A program made the translations under genes and the position numbers. Of a stretch of DNA of 64,000 bases, positions 35,782 through 47,100 are shown piece after piece. The notes beneath the pieces were generated by a model, which searched no databases, had not been told where the DNA came from, and saw nothing but the letters and a program-made list of their open reading frames with translations. The number at the start of each line of letters is the position of its first letter. The first letter of the stretch is position 1. Source of the stretch: Bordetella genomosp. 8 (GTDB taxonomy: Bacteria; Pseudomonadota; Gammaproteobacteria; Burkholderiales; Burkholderiaceae_B); the NCBI RefSeq assembly GCF_002119685.1, contig NZ_CP021108.1, positions 3,782,001 to 3,846,000 on the forward strand. Reading direction: 5' to 3'.

Positions 35782-36432
35782 TCAGGCGTTCGTGCAGCCC
35801 TGCAGCTGCACGGCCGTATCGGCGGCGGTCGCCTGCGCGCCGCCGGAACGGATCGCGCTGGCGATAGTGGCTGCCAGCGCCACGGTCGCCCTTTGCTGCG
35901 CGGCCACGGCGCTGCCGGGCGACGACCCGCCTAGCGGCATGCGGATCACACTGCGACACAGCAGCCCGCGGCCCTGCAGGTTGACGGGGCGCACCCGCCA
36001 GGTGGCGTCGAGCACCGCGGACCCACCAGCGGCGGCGTCGAAGCGCTGCACATCCACCTGGACCCGCCATACGGCGGCATCGCTGGGGGCGCTGAGGGTC
36101 TGCACGTCCAGCACGCCCAGGTCCCGTACCAGGTTGTACGCCAACGCACCACGGATTTCGTCCGGCAAGGGCGCCGTCCAACGATCCGAGTAATACGCCG
36201 ACACCGCGCCATCCGACTGCCGCATCATGATCTGCGGCTGGTCCGCCTGCGACGGCACCGTCACGGGCAGGACCTCCAACAGGTACGCCGGCCGGCCATC
36301 GCGCGGCGCGGACGGGGCCGCGGTTTCGGGCGTCAGCAGCGTGTAGTAGTTGACCGGCGGCGAAGCGGCACACCCGGCCAGCGCCGCCGCGATCAGGGCG
36401 GGTGCGAGCAAAAGTCCAAAGGCGCGATTCAT
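35782..36432 (-). CDS. pqiC: PqiC-type outer-membrane lipoprotein
   Basis: A 216-residue lipoprotein. The signal peptide MNRAFGLLLAPALIAAALAG ends in a lipobox LAGC with lipidated C21; residues 22-23 are Ala-Ala, so sorting to the outer membrane is expected. The mature part starts ASPPVNYYTLLTPE, the ABC-type transport auxiliary (DUF330/PqiC) pattern, and continues through YSDRWTAPLPDEIRGALAYNLVRDLGV. In E. coli PqiC forms the outer-membrane foot of the PqiB tunnel. Its start overlaps the end of pqiB by 4 bp. Confidence 0.9.
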   Translation of the reverse strand: MNRAFGLLLAPALIAAALAGCAASPPVNYYTLLTPETAAPSAPRDGRPAYLLEVLPVTVPSQADQPQIMMRQSDGAVSAYYSDRWTAPLPDEIRGALAYNLVRDLGVLDVQTLSAPSDAAVWRVQVDVQRFDAAAGGSAVLDATWRVRPVNLQGRGLLCRSVIRMPLGGSSPGSAVAAQQRATVALAATIASAIRSGGAQATAADTAVQLQGCTNA

Positions 36433-38129
36433 CGTGGGCTCCTGGTGGCACCGTAATTAGGCAGCGGATCCGGCCCGCGGCCGCGCAGCAGCGCCTCGGG
36501 ATTGGTCTGCAGATAATCCGCCAGCGCGCGCAGCGACCGTGCCGCCCGCGACAGTTCTTCCATCGCGCGCTGGGCGTTGACCGGCAAGGCCGAGTCGGGC
36601 GCCAATAGATTGCCCAGATCCGCCAGCGACTTGTTGGCCTGCTTCAACAGGGCTTCGGCCTGTGGCGCCACCTGCTTGTCCAACTTGGTCATCAGGCGCG
36701 CCGAGCCTTCCAGCGTGCGCTGCAGATCCATCCCTATCCTGTCGAAGGGGATCTTATCCAGCTTGGTGGCGATGTTCGATATCTGCTGCTGCAGCTGGTC
36801 GAGATTGCCAGGCTGCGTCGGAATATCGGCCGGCGTCTGCATCTGGAAGTTGACCGGCTTGGCATTGGAGAACACGTCCAGCGCCACGTACAGCTGGCCC
36901 GTCAGCAGGTTCGAGCTACGCAATTGCGCGCGCAAGCCATGCTGCACCATCGCCCCCAGCAGGCGGCCGCCAGGGTGGATCACCTTGGTGCCATCCACTT
37001 CCTTGTCTTCCTGCTCGGAGAACTCCTTCACCCTTTCGTAAACGGGCCCCAGGCGCTGCGGAAACAGATTGGCATGGACCAGCGCGAAGAAGCGCTTGGA
37101 ATTCCTGTCGAAGTCCATCGTGATGGAATCGACCTGACCCAGCTGGATCCCGTTGAAGTCGATGGGCGCGCCGACGCTCAGCCCGCGTATGGACTGATCG
37201 AAACGCATGACCACGGGGAAAGGATCGCCATCCGGCGTCGCTTCCGCGGCGGCCTGCGTGCCATAAAGCGTAAACACGCTGTCGGCCTTGGCCGGCGTGG
37301 CGCTGGGATTGTCGTCCGATTGCGCGAAGGCGATGCCGCCCACGGCCACCGAAAGCAGCGACTGCGTGCGGACTTTCAAGCCGTCGGCATTCAGCGTGAA
37401 GTCCACCCCGCTGGCATTCCAGAAATGCGAATCGGCCATCACGAACTTGTCGTACGGCGCGTCGACGAAAACCTGGATGTTGACGAAGTGCCCGGTCGGG
37501 TCCAGTTGATAGCCGATCACCTGCCCCACGCTGATGCGGCGGTAATACACGGGGGATCCGACGTCCAGCGACCCCAGGTCCGTGGTCCGCACCGTGAATC
37601 GTTTGCCGGGACGGTCGTGCGTCACTTCGGGCGGCGTCTCCAGGCCGACGAACTCGGTTTTTTCCTCGTCCGGCAGCGGCTTGCCGCTGGCATCCTTGCC
37701 GGTGGTGGCATCCACCCCGATATACGCGCCGGACAGCAGCGTGCCCAGGCCGGAAACCCCGCTGACGCCCAGGCGCGGCCGCACGACCCAGAACTGCGTG
37801 CCTTCGCGGGCAATACTGGCCGCGTCCTTGACCAATTCGGCCTTCACGATGACATTCGCCCGGTCTTCGCTGAGCCGTATGCTGCGGACCGTACCGATGT
37901 TGACGTCCTTGTAGCGCACCTGCGTCTTGCCGACTTCCAGGCCTTCCGCCGTCTTGAAGGTGATGGTCACCGTCGGTCCGGTTTCGAACCAGGTGCGTGC
38001 CACCAGTGACAAGCCCGCGATGGCGGCAACGAAGGGGACTAGCCAGATCCACGAAATTCGGCGCTTGCGCCGGTTGACCACCGGAGTCCGGATCTGCTGA
38101 TTGTCTCCGGACGATGCTGGGTCGGACAT
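36429..38129 (-). CDS. pqiB: PqiB-type MCE domain protein (intermembrane lipid transport)
   Basis: A 566-residue protein with one N-terminal membrane anchor (WIWLVPFVAAIAGLSLVARTWF, about 27-48) and three MCE domains (about 50-145, 165-270 and 295-400, each with the G-x-x-V-x-Y/F pattern, for example GLEVGKTQVRYKDVNIGTVR and GSPVYYRRISVGQVIGYQLDP). A long helical region (about 440-545) would form the needle-like tunnel through the periplasm. With PqiA and PqiC it makes a lipid-conducting system between inner and outer membranes; the first E. coli members were found as paraquat-inducible. Start ATG at 38129, 12 bp after pqiA. Confidence 0.93.
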   Translation of the reverse strand: MSDPASSGDNQQIRTPVVNRRKRRISWIWLVPFVAAIAGLSLVARTWFETGPTVTITFKTAEGLEVGKTQVRYKDVNIGTVRSIRLSEDRANVIVKAELVKDAASIAREGTQFWVVRPRLGVSGVSGLGTLLSGAYIGVDATTGKDASGKPLPDEEKTEFVGLETPPEVTHDRPGKRFTVRTTDLGSLDVGSPVYYRRISVGQVIGYQLDPTGHFVNIQVFVDAPYDKFVMADSHFWNASGVDFTLNADGLKVRTQSLLSVAVGGIAFAQSDDNPSATPAKADSVFTLYGTQAAAEATPDGDPFPVVMRFDQSIRGLSVGAPIDFNGIQLGQVDSITMDFDRNSKRFFALVHANLFPQRLGPVYERVKEFSEQEDKEVDGTKVIHPGGRLLGAMVQHGLRAQLRSSNLLTGQLYVALDVFSNAKPVNFQMQTPADIPTQPGNLDQLQQQISNIATKLDKIPFDRIGMDLQRTLEGSARLMTKLDKQVAPQAEALLKQANKSLADLGNLLAPDSALPVNAQRAMEELSRAARSLRALADYLQTNPEALLRGRGPDPLPNYGATRSPR

Positions 38130-38141
38130 GCTGCTGCTTCC

Positions 38142-39494
38142 TTATTCCTCTTGTTTTCGAATGGCATGGTCCACGGCGGGCCCGCGCGTCGCACTTCCCG
38201 TAACCTGCACAGCCTGCGTCGGCGCCGATCCCGCGTCCGCCGCCGTGCCACGGCCCCGCGGCGCGCGATCCCATCCGCGCCTGGGGTCGAAGCTCATCGC
38301 CGCCAGCATGGTCAATATGACGACCATGCCGAAGGCGCCAGCACCGGGTCCGGCGCTGATCGTCATCAGACCCTGGAATTGCGCGAGCGCAGCCAGCAGG
38401 ATCACGACGAATACATCCAGCATCGACCACTGGCCGATGAATTCGACCATCCCATACAGGCGCGTGCGCTGGACCAGGCTGTTGCCACTGCCCCGCTGCA
38501 CTTGCCATGCCAGCACGCCGAGTGCCAGCAGCTTGGTCAGGGGAACCATCACGCTGGCCACGAAGACGATCAGGGCGATATCCCAGGACCCCGTCTGCCA
38601 GAGCTCGATCACACCGCCCAGGATGGTGTGCGCACTATCGCCCAGGAGGGAATCGATATTCATGACAGGCAGCACATTGGCGGGGATGTAAAGAATCGCC
38701 GCGGCAATCAGCAATGCCCAGGTGCGCGCCAGATGGTCCGGCTTGCGCAGATGCACCGGGTTCTCGCAACGCAGGCAGTGATGGATGTGCTCGGCCTGCG
38801 CCACGGGTAGCGCCTGGACCTGCCCGCAAACATGGCATCCCGCCAGCGCTTCATCCGCCGTCGGACGGGGGTTATGCGATTCAACGACACCCGCCCGTTC
38901 CGCGTAGTGCCACAAGGACTGCGCCGATAGCCGTCCCAGCATGGTGAGCAGCACCGTCAGCAACGCGAAGCCCAGCATGCCGAGGCCGGGCGTAACCGAC
39001 GCCATGCCGGCCAGTTTGACCACGGCCACCAGCACACCCAGGACGAACACGGGGACCATGCTCCAGGGCGCCAGCATGCCAAGCAATCGGGTGGTAAAGC
39101 CGAACGCCCGCGGCCGCGCGCCCATGGACAGCGGATACAGCACCCATAGCAGCAGCATCAACTGCAGCAGCGGCAGCACCACGCCTGCGAGCCCGGTCAT
39201 GATGGCGACGACCTCATGGCCCTGTTCCCAGGTCACGAAGACGGCATCCGGCAAGGAAGCGGATTGGACCATGCCCTGTACCCGCATGATGGCCACGGGA
39301 TAGGCATTGGCAATGATGAAAGTAATCAGGGCGGCGAGCGCAAGCGCCAGCCACCCTGAAGGTTGCAAGCCGCTGTAGCGCCACAACACGGTGCCACAGC
39401 GGCCGCAGCTCGCCACTTCACCCTGGCCCAACTCCTGGCGGCGATAAACACTGCCGCAGTTTTCGCAGGAGATGAGCGGGTGTTCCGAGGCCAT
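38142..39494 (-). CDS. pqiA: PqiA-type inner-membrane protein (two PqiA domains)
   Basis: A 450-residue protein made of two tandem PqiA domains. Each starts with a zinc-ribbon-like cysteine pair set (CENC...CGRC near residues 10-33, and CHVC...CLRC near 220-240) followed by four hydrophobic helices. Segments like FIIANAYPVAIMRV, LGMLAPWSMVPVFVLGVLVAVVKL and VEFIGQWSMLDVFVVILLAAL are family-typical. It is the inner-membrane part that hands lipid to PqiB. Its ATG overlaps the clpA stop by one base (TAATG), so clpA and the pqi genes appear to be translated in tandem, an unusual coupling. Confidence 0.93.
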   Translation of the reverse strand: MASEHPLISCENCGSVYRRQELGQGEVASCGRCGTVLWRYSGLQPSGWLALALAALITFIIANAYPVAIMRVQGMVQSASLPDAVFVTWEQGHEVVAIMTGLAGVVLPLLQLMLLLWVLYPLSMGARPRAFGFTTRLLGMLAPWSMVPVFVLGVLVAVVKLAGMASVTPGLGMLGFALLTVLLTMLGRLSAQSLWHYAERAGVVESHNPRPTADEALAGCHVCGQVQALPVAQAEHIHHCLRCENPVHLRKPDHLARTWALLIAAAILYIPANVLPVMNIDSLLGDSAHTILGGVIELWQTGSWDIALIVFVASVMVPLTKLLALGVLAWQVQRGSGNSLVQRTRLYGMVEFIGQWSMLDVFVVILLAALAQFQGLMTISAGPGAGAFGMVVILTMLAAMSFDPRRGWDRAPRGRGTAADAGSAPTQAVQVTGSATRGPAVDHAIRKQEE

Positions 39495-41797
39495 TAATCC
39501 GCCAACGCAACTTCCTGCGCATCAGGCGCGTCCGAGGCCGGCTTGTCGCCAAAGGTCAGCGCGACCTTGCCGTCCTGATCCAGGTCGACCGTGACCGTGC
39601 CGCCGTCGACCAGCTTGCCGAACAGCAGCTCGTCCGCCAGGGCCCGGCGTATCGTGTCCTGGATCAACCGCTGCATGGGACGGGCGCCCATGAGCGGATC
39701 GAAGCCTTCCTTGGCCAGGTGTTCGCGCAACGCATCCGTGAACACCGCGTCGACACGCCGTTCGTGCAACTGGTCTTCCAGTTGCATGAGGAACTTGTCG
39801 ACCACCCGCAGGATGATCTCGCGGGACAGCGGCGCGAACGGGATGATGGCGTCCAGGCGGTTGCGGAACTCGGGCGTGAATATGCGCCGGATTTCCGCCA
39901 TTTCATCCCCGACCACACGCGCGTTCGCGAAGCCTATCGACGGCCGGTTCAAGGTTTCCGCGCCCGCGTTGGTCGTCATGATCAGGATGACGTTGCGGAA
40001 ATCGGCCTTGCGTCCGTTGTTGTCGGTCAACGTGCCATGGTCCATGACCTGCAGCAGGATGTTGAAGACGTCCGGATGGGCCTTTTCAATTTCATCCAGC
40101 AGCAGCACGCAATGCGGTTGCTTGGTGATGGCTTCAGTCAGCAGGCCGCCCTGGTCGAAACCGACATATCCAGGCGGCGCGCCGATCAGGCGCGACACGG
40201 CATGTCGTTCCATGTATTCCGACATATCGAAGCGGAGCAACTCGACGCCCATCGTGAAGGCCAGCTGCCGTGCGACTTCGGTCTTGCCGACACCGGTCGG
40301 ACCGGAGAACAGGAAGGCGCCAATCGGCTTTTCGGGCTTACCCAAGCCGGAACGTGCCATCTTGATGGAAGCGGACAGCGCTTCGATCGCGGCATCCTGG
40401 CCGAAGACGACCGTTTTCAGGTCGCGGTCCAGCGTGGCGAGCTTGCTGCGATCGTCGTTCGACACCGACTGCGGCGGAATGCGCGCGATCTTCGACACGA
40501 TGTTTTCGATATCCACCTTGCCGATGACCTTCTTCTGCCGCGAACGCGGCAGCAGCCGCTGGGCGGCGCCGGCCTCGTCGATGACATCGATGGCCTTGTC
40601 CGGCAGATGGCGGTCATTGATATGGCGCGCCGACAATTCGGCCGCGGCCAGCAAGGCCGCCGCCGAATAGCGTACGTTGTGGTGTTCTTCGAAGCGCGTC
40701 TTCAGCCCGCGCAGGATCTGCACCGTCTGTTCGACGCTGGGTTCGCTGACGTCGATCTTCTGGAACCGGCGCGACAGCGCATGGTCCTTTTCGAACACGC
40801 CACGGTATTCCGTGTAGGTGGTCGCGCCTATGCACTTGAGCTGGCCGGAAGACAGGGCTGGCTTGAGCAGGTTGGACGCGTCCAGCGTACCGCCCGACGC
40901 GGAGCCCGCGCCGATCAGGGTGTGGATTTCGTCGATGAACAGGATCGCGTCGGGATTGCCGCGCAACTGTTTGAGCACGCCCTTGAGGCGCTGTTCGAAA
41001 TCGCCGCGGTACTTCGTACCGGCCAGCAAGGCGCCCATGTCCAGCGCATAAACCTGCGCGGATTGCAGGATTTCGGGGACTTCGCCGCGCGTGATCCGCC
41101 ATGCGAGCCCTTCCGCGATCGCGGTTTTGCCCACACCGGCCTCGCCCACCAGCAAGGGATTGTTCTTGCGGCGGCGGCAAAGCACCTGGATGACGCGCTC
41201 GACTTCCGATTCCCGCCCGATAAGCGGATCGATGCGGCCCGCCAGGGCGGCCGCGTTCAAGTCGGTCGCATACTGATCCAGCGGGGATTGGCGCGATTCG
41301 CCTTGTTCCTCGGGATTCGGCTGTTGCTCCTTCTGCGACGCCGCCGATTCGACCTGGGGCTGCTTGGTGATGCCATGCGACAGGAAATTCACCACGTCCA
41401 GGCGGGTGACGCCCTGCTGTTGCAGGTAATAGACCGCGTGCGAATCCTTTTCGCCGAAGATGGCGACCAGCACATTGGCGCCGGTCACGGGCTTCTTGCC
41501 GCTGCCACCGGCGGAAACATGCATGATCGCGCGCTGTATCACGCGCTGGAAGCCCAGCGTGGGCTGGGTATCCACTTCGGCACCGCTCGGAATCACCGGA
41601 GTGTTCTCGTTGACGAACTGGCGCAGGTTGCGACGCAGGTCATCCAGATTGGCGGCGCACGCGCGCAGCACTTCCACCGCGGAAGCGTTGTCGAGCAGCG
41701 ATAACAGTAGATGCTCTACTGTGATGAATTCGTGCCGGGCCGAACGGGCCTCGACAAAAGCCATATGCAGGCTGACTTCAAGCTCTTGGGAAATCAC
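39494..41797 (-). CDS. clpA: ATP-dependent Clp protease ATP-binding subunit ClpA
   Basis: A 767-residue AAA+ unfoldase that feeds ClpP. The N-domain (1-145) contains the two Clp repeats and the ClpS-binding face. ATPase domain 1 has Walker A GEAGVGKT (218-225) and the domain-2 Walker A is GPTGVGKTEV near residue 500. The ClpP-binding loop region precedes VDKFLMQLEDQL. The GTG at 41797 (ISQELEVSLHMAFVEARSARHEF) follows the strong ribosome site GGAGGA and matches the ClpA N-terminus; an upstream ATG at 41815 would add residues not found in homologues. Its partner clpS lies 7.7 kb upstream, beyond pbpC and an alpha-2-macroglobulin gene. Confidence 0.95.
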   Translation of the reverse strand: MISQELEVSLHMAFVEARSARHEFITVEHLLLSLLDNASAVEVLRACAANLDDLRRNLRQFVNENTPVIPSGAEVDTQPTLGFQRVIQRAIMHVSAGGSGKKPVTGANVLVAIFGEKDSHAVYYLQQQGVTRLDVVNFLSHGITKQPQVESAASQKEQQPNPEEQGESRQSPLDQYATDLNAAALAGRIDPLIGRESEVERVIQVLCRRRKNNPLLVGEAGVGKTAIAEGLAWRITRGEVPEILQSAQVYALDMGALLAGTKYRGDFEQRLKGVLKQLRGNPDAILFIDEIHTLIGAGSASGGTLDASNLLKPALSSGQLKCIGATTYTEYRGVFEKDHALSRRFQKIDVSEPSVEQTVQILRGLKTRFEEHHNVRYSAAALLAAAELSARHINDRHLPDKAIDVIDEAGAAQRLLPRSRQKKVIGKVDIENIVSKIARIPPQSVSNDDRSKLATLDRDLKTVVFGQDAAIEALSASIKMARSGLGKPEKPIGAFLFSGPTGVGKTEVARQLAFTMGVELLRFDMSEYMERHAVSRLIGAPPGYVGFDQGGLLTEAITKQPHCVLLLDEIEKAHPDVFNILLQVMDHGTLTDNNGRKADFRNVILIMTTNAGAETLNRPSIGFANARVVGDEMAEIRRIFTPEFRNRLDAIIPFAPLSREIILRVVDKFLMQLEDQLHERRVDAVFTDALREHLAKEGFDPLMGARPMQRLIQDTIRRALADELLFGKLVDGGTVTVDLDQDGKVALTFGDKPASDAPDAQEVALAD

Positions 41798-41849
41798 GCT
41801 TCCTCCATAACGCATCGAAGCGGACAAAAACACAATTCATATTCTATGC

Positions 41850-44117
41850 CTATCGGGGCGTAACGCCAGCGATTTCAAATTCGATCCGATCGTAACGGCC
41901 GTGGCTGTCCATTGCCGTAAGCGTATACCGACCGTCGCGCCCCAACGACACCTTGAAAGGATGACCGGCCTGGCCCTGTCCCAGGACCTGGCCGTCCAGC
42001 ATCCACCATACATCACCTTGCGCCCCCGCCGTGTCCACATCGACGTCGATCAGACGTCGACCGGGAATCGGCCGTAATACCGAGCCATCCGCCAGACCCA
42101 GCACCCGTAGTGGGGCCTGATCGGGATTCGCATATCCCGCGAACGAGGGAGGAACGGTGTTGTTCAAAGCCCACGCCAGGCGTTGTTCGGGACAATTCCT
42201 GGCGCCCATATTCTCAAAACGACTACCTAGCGGCCAACAAATAACGACCGCCTGCACGCTGGAAGGCCTGACGCGCACGCGCGGCGGGCCCTCGGGCAAT
42301 GCGGATACAACGTCCCGCAGCAACGGCGCCGCCACGTTGGCGCCGAAAAATCCAGGATTGGGGGTACCGTCAGGCCTGCCAACCCACACACCGATGGTCC
42401 AGCTGTCCGTGACGCCTACCGCCCAGGCATCGCGAAACCCGAAGCTGGTGCCGGTTTTCCAGGCCAAGGCCTTACCCGGCGCACCACCCTGGTGAAACGG
42501 ACGGTCCGGGTGGCCGCCGCCTTCCAGGATATCCCGCACGATCCATGCAGCCCCCGCACTGATCATGCGCGTTTCCTGCACGGGTTGCCGCGCCTCCAGG
42601 CGCGGTCGCCCGGCCAGGCCGTCACGCGCCAACGCACGGTAAGCGCCCACCAGTTCTTCCAAGGTGGTGCCACCACCGCCCAAAATCAAGCTCAAATTAG
42701 GCGACGCACCGGCCGGCATCCGCAAACGGACGCCGCCACTAAGCATAACCGAAGCAAAATGCGTGGGGCCGACACGGTCCAGCAGATCGACCGCCGGCAC
42801 GTTCAGCGAACGCTGCAATGCCTGCGCAACACTGACGGGGCCGGAAAATGCAGCCTGAAAATTGCCCGGCGCATAACCGCCGAAGGACATGGGCACGTCC
42901 AGCAGCAGGCTTTCGGAATGGATAAGGCCATCATCCAGCGCGATGGCATACAGGAAGGGTTTCAGGGTCGAGCCGGGGGACCGCACGGCGCTGACCATAT
43001 CCACGTGCGCGTATCGGGTATTGTCGCTGTAGTCCGCCGAGCCCGCGTAGGCACGCACTGCCAGGCTGTCGTTGTCCATGACCAGCACCGCCATGGAAAC
43101 CTTGGGGGGCAGCGCGTCGACGCGATCCAGCAGCATTTGTTCGACGCGGGCCTGCAATTCGGCATCGATGGTGGAAGCGATGACCTGTCCGGAGTGACGC
43201 GCTTGCGTGCCGGCCGCCCCGGCCTCGCACGTGGCGCATGCCGGCCCGCCTGTCGCGGCGGCTTCGCGCAGCAGGCGCTGCGCCGCCAGCGGCGCGAGCC
43301 AGTGCGCGCGCAGCGGCGGCGCCATGACCGGCTCCATCCGGGCGTCCGCCACCTGGGCCGGGCTCCAGTATCCCAGCGCGGCCATGCGATCGAGCACCTT
43401 GTCGCGGGCGGCGCGCGCCAGCTCGGGATGCCGATCGGGCCGCAAGAGCGAAGGCGACTGCGGCAAGGCCGTCAACAAGGCCGACTCGCCCGCGCTCAGG
43501 TCGCGCGCCGACTTTCCCAGCCACAGGCGGGCGGCCATCTCGGCCCCCTGGACGATGCCGCCCATGGGCGCGCGGCTCAAATACATCGCAAGGATCTCAT
43601 CCTTGCTGTAGTGCATTTCCAGTTGGAGCGCACGAAAACCCTGGCGCAGCTTGGCGCCTATATTGCGCGAGGGACGTCCCGCCAGCGCCGGATCGATCAG
43701 CCTGGCCACCTGCATCGTCAGCGTCGAGCCGCCGGACACGATATGTCCATGCGCCAGCCATTGCCATCCGGCGCGCGCCATGGCGACGGGATTGACGCCG
43801 GGGTGCCAATAGAACCAGCGATCCTCATACGCCAGCAGCGTCTGCAGATAGATCGGGGAAACGTCGCCCGACCGCACCGGATAGCGCCAGATCCCGTCGC
43901 GGCTGGGATAGTTGCGCAGCGGCGTGCCGTCGGCGGCTGCCACCACGACAGCGCCATCTGCGTACGGCGGCGGCAAGGGATATTTGCGATCGAGCGCGAG
44001 CACCGCGACGCCAACGAGGATGGCAAGCACCGTGGCGACAGCCACGGCACGCCGCCAGCGAGTGCGCCCGCCCCTGGCCCCGCCACGGCCGGGGCGCGCG
44101 CCATCCGGCATGGTCAT
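41850..44117 (-). CDS. pbpC: Penicillin-binding protein 1C (bifunctional glycosyltransferase/transpeptidase)
   Basis: A 755-residue inner-membrane PBP. A transmembrane anchor (22-42) is followed by a GT51 domain with E98 in LLAYEDRWFYWHPG and GGSTLTMQVARL. The transpeptidase has S383 and K386 in RSPGSTLKPF, then RSLN and WKTGTSFGFRDAW. A C-terminal BiPBP_C domain (about 665-750) is specific to PBP1C. The ATG at 44117 overlaps the stop of the upstream gene (ATGA). Pairing of PbpC with a bacterial alpha-2-macroglobulin is well known and suggests that the two repair or guard the cell wall after damage. Confidence 0.94.
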   Translation of the reverse strand: MTMPDGARPGRGGARGGRTRWRRAVAVATVLAILVGVAVLALDRKYPLPPPYADGAVVVAAADGTPLRNYPSRDGIWRYPVRSGDVSPIYLQTLLAYEDRWFYWHPGVNPVAMARAGWQWLAHGHIVSGGSTLTMQVARLIDPALAGRPSRNIGAKLRQGFRALQLEMHYSKDEILAMYLSRAPMGGIVQGAEMAARLWLGKSARDLSAGESALLTALPQSPSLLRPDRHPELARAARDKVLDRMAALGYWSPAQVADARMEPVMAPPLRAHWLAPLAAQRLLREAAATGGPACATCEAGAAGTQARHSGQVIASTIDAELQARVEQMLLDRVDALPPKVSMAVLVMDNDSLAVRAYAGSADYSDNTRYAHVDMVSAVRSPGSTLKPFLYAIALDDGLIHSESLLLDVPMSFGGYAPGNFQAAFSGPVSVAQALQRSLNVPAVDLLDRVGPTHFASVMLSGGVRLRMPAGASPNLSLILGGGGTTLEELVGAYRALARDGLAGRPRLEARQPVQETRMISAGAAWIVRDILEGGGHPDRPFHQGGAPGKALAWKTGTSFGFRDAWAVGVTDSWTIGVWVGRPDGTPNPGFFGANVAAPLLRDVVSALPEGPPRVRVRPSSVQAVVICWPLGSRFENMGARNCPEQRLAWALNNTVPPSFAGYANPDQAPLRVLGLADGSVLRPIPGRRLIDVDVDTAGAQGDVWWMLDGQVLGQGQAGHPFKVSLGRDGRYTLTAMDSHGRYDRIEFEIAGVTPR

Positions 44118-47100
44118 GGACCCGCTGCGCCGCGGTCGCGGATCTCGATGTTGCCCCATGACTCGCCCACGCCACGGACTTCGGGTCGATACATGTCCTC
44201 GGCCACGATCGATGGCACCGCGTACTTGCCCGGCGTCACGACCCTCAGCAGATAGAAGATGTCGACCGGTCCCTGGCCCAGCGCGACGGCCGCGACATAG
44301 CGGTCATCGCGGAACTCCGTGTGCTTGACGCGCGGATCCGACAACGCGTCCGCCACTCGGTGTCGCGCGATGGTCCAATCGTTCATGTCCGGATTCTGCG
44401 ACAGGTTCAGGTTCTCGACTTCCAGTCCGGCCGGCACCCGGTCGGTGACCAGGGCATCCGGGATGGCGCGGCCCGCATCGGCCCGTATCCAGGCGACCAG
44501 CATGTCGCCGGTACGCAGGACGCCGCCGTCCCACGGCGTGCCATCGGGGCGGTACCACTTGCGCTGCAGACGGATGACGTTGGCGCGCGGCGCCGGCGGC
44601 TGCGTGGCGCTGCCCTGGATATCGAATTCCGCGAACACCGGGCGGCTGCCGCTGTTGGCAAGCTGCATGGTGGCGAGATCGGCGGCGGCCAGGGGTATGG
44701 TGCGGTCGTCGGCGCCTTGCAGCACCGTACGCTCGGTGCCCCTGGACAACGTTGCCTCCCAGGAACCGGAGCTTGCCACGCCGCTGGCGCGCGCCGCCAG
44801 CAGCAGGGCCATTCCTTCCTGCGTCGAGAAATACGACCGTCCGTTCAGGCGCGCGGCCAGGTCGGTAAGCAGCACTTCGCGGCGCTCGTGGCGCAGGTCG
44901 TACTGCTGCATCAAGGCATAGGACAAGGCCAGGTCGCGCACCGCGCTGCCGTAGTCCCCCATCCACTCGTCCACGCCGCCGAACGCCGTGCCGACGCCGT
45001 AGGGACGGCTCATCGCGGCGTCCAGCGCCGCGCGTTCGCGATCGGCGTCGCCCATCAGCTTGAAGGCCGCGGCCAGCTGCACCAGCGGCAGTGGCGAGCG
45101 GGCGCGCACCTGGTAGTTGTCGAACAGCTGGCGCACGGTCGCAAGGGGTGCCTTGCCGTCGCGAGCCAGTACCAGGGATGCCGCGGCCAGTCCGGCGAAG
45201 CGGCGATGATCGTCGCGCAGCACGCTTTGCGCGTCGGCCGGGATACGGCCGCTCTGCACCGCGGCGCGCAGTACCGCCGACCAGGTGCCGAAGCCCGAAG
45301 GCGCCTGCTGCACCTGCTGCAGCAGCCAGTTGCGCGAGCGATCGAGTGTGGCATCGGGCACGCTGAAGCCACGTTCGCGTACATCCTGCAGGAAGCCGAC
45401 GGCATATGCGGTCAGCCAGACGTCGCGGCTGCCGGAAGGCCCGCCCCACAGGGAATACGCGCCGCTGCTGCCGCGCATGCCCGACAGGCGCTGCAGCGCC
45501 CTGTCGACGCGATCCTGGCGCGCGGCGGGCGAGAAATCCTTGACGCCGTAGGTGCGCGCCGTATCGGCGTCCATCAACAGCCATGGCATGGCGGCGCTGA
45601 TGGTTTGCTCCGTGCAGCCATACGGATACGTCAACAGATTGGCGACGATGCGTTCGACATTGAAGGGCGGCCGGTCGGAAACGGTCAGGCTGACCGTGGC
45701 GGAATCCGGGTAGTACCCGGCAACCCAGGCCGGATCGGGGCGCACCGTTTCGCCCGGCATGAGGCGCAGCCGGCGCACCTGGCGTTCGGGCGCCTGAGCG
45801 GGCTCGATCTGCAAAACGGACTCGCGCACGATATTGACCGCATCCGCCCCGCCCTGGCTGGACACCGACAGCCGCATCAGCCCCAGCCCATAGGAGCCAG
45901 TGGTCGTGGCGGTATAGCGCAGGGTCGTGCGCTGCTTGTTCTTCAACGTGACGTTGCGCGGCTGTCCGTCGGCGATCGCCAGCGGATCGAGCGCCTGCAG
46001 GGTGACCGCGAAGGTCTGCGTGCGGCCGGTCAGGTTGGTGACGTCCAGCGCGATGGCGGCCTGGTCGCCCGGCGTGATGAAGCGCGGCGTGCTCAATTCG
46101 GCCACCACAGGCGCGGCAACGATCATCTCGGCGTCCGAGTTGCCATAGGTGTCACCGGTGAACGCCACCGCCATCAGCCGCAGCGTCCCGTTGAAGTCGG
46201 GGATGTCCAGCGGGATTTCCGCCTCGCCCTTGGCATCCAGCTTCACCGGACCGGAGAACAGATCGACCAGTTTCACCTTCTTGGGCAGGTTGCGGCTATC
46301 CCCGCGCATCGCGGCGTCGCCGCCCCATTTCAAGCGGCCCTTGGTGCCGTCCATTTTCTCGATCAGCTTGCCGTACATATCGAGCAGATCCGGCGCGTAA
46401 CGGTGCTTGCCGAAGAAGAACCCATAGGGGTCGGGCGTCGCATAATTGTCGATGTTCAGGATGCCGACATCGACCGCCGACAAGGTCACGGTGGCTTGCG
46501 TATTGGACGCGCCATCCACCTTGACCCGCACGGTGGCGCGTGTTTCGGGGCGGACCTTCGCCGGCGCCTGCAACGATACGTTCAGCTTGCGCGCCGATGT
46601 GTCCAGTGGCAGCGGCGCCAGGCCCACCGCCCGCGCGGGCGTCACGCGGTCGCCCTGGCTGCCTGGCCGGAAGACCACGGCGCCGACGTACAGGTCGTGG
46701 CGCTTCCATGACGGATCCACGGGGATGTCCACCTCCGTTCCCGTGGCCTTGGCGTCGACCCATTTGGACCAAAGCATGCGGTCGCCTTCGACGGTGATCA
46801 GGGCATGGCCGTCATGCGGCGGCGTCAGGGTCAGCTTGACGGTATCGCCAGGCTTGGCGGGCAGGCCTTCCATCTTCATGCGCACGCGATCCGGGCGATT
46901 GCCCGCGGCCTCGTCGCCCTGGGCACCCCAACCCGCATAGAAGCGATAACGCAAGGTCTGACCGGTATCGGGGTCGGTAATTTCCAGGCGGTAGCGGCCA
47001 TAGCCGACCGGCACGTTGAAGGTTTCGCGGCCGGCCAGCGACAGCAGGCGCGAATCGGCGAGTTCCTCGGTTTCGGTATAGCCGCTGTTCCAGCCTCGCT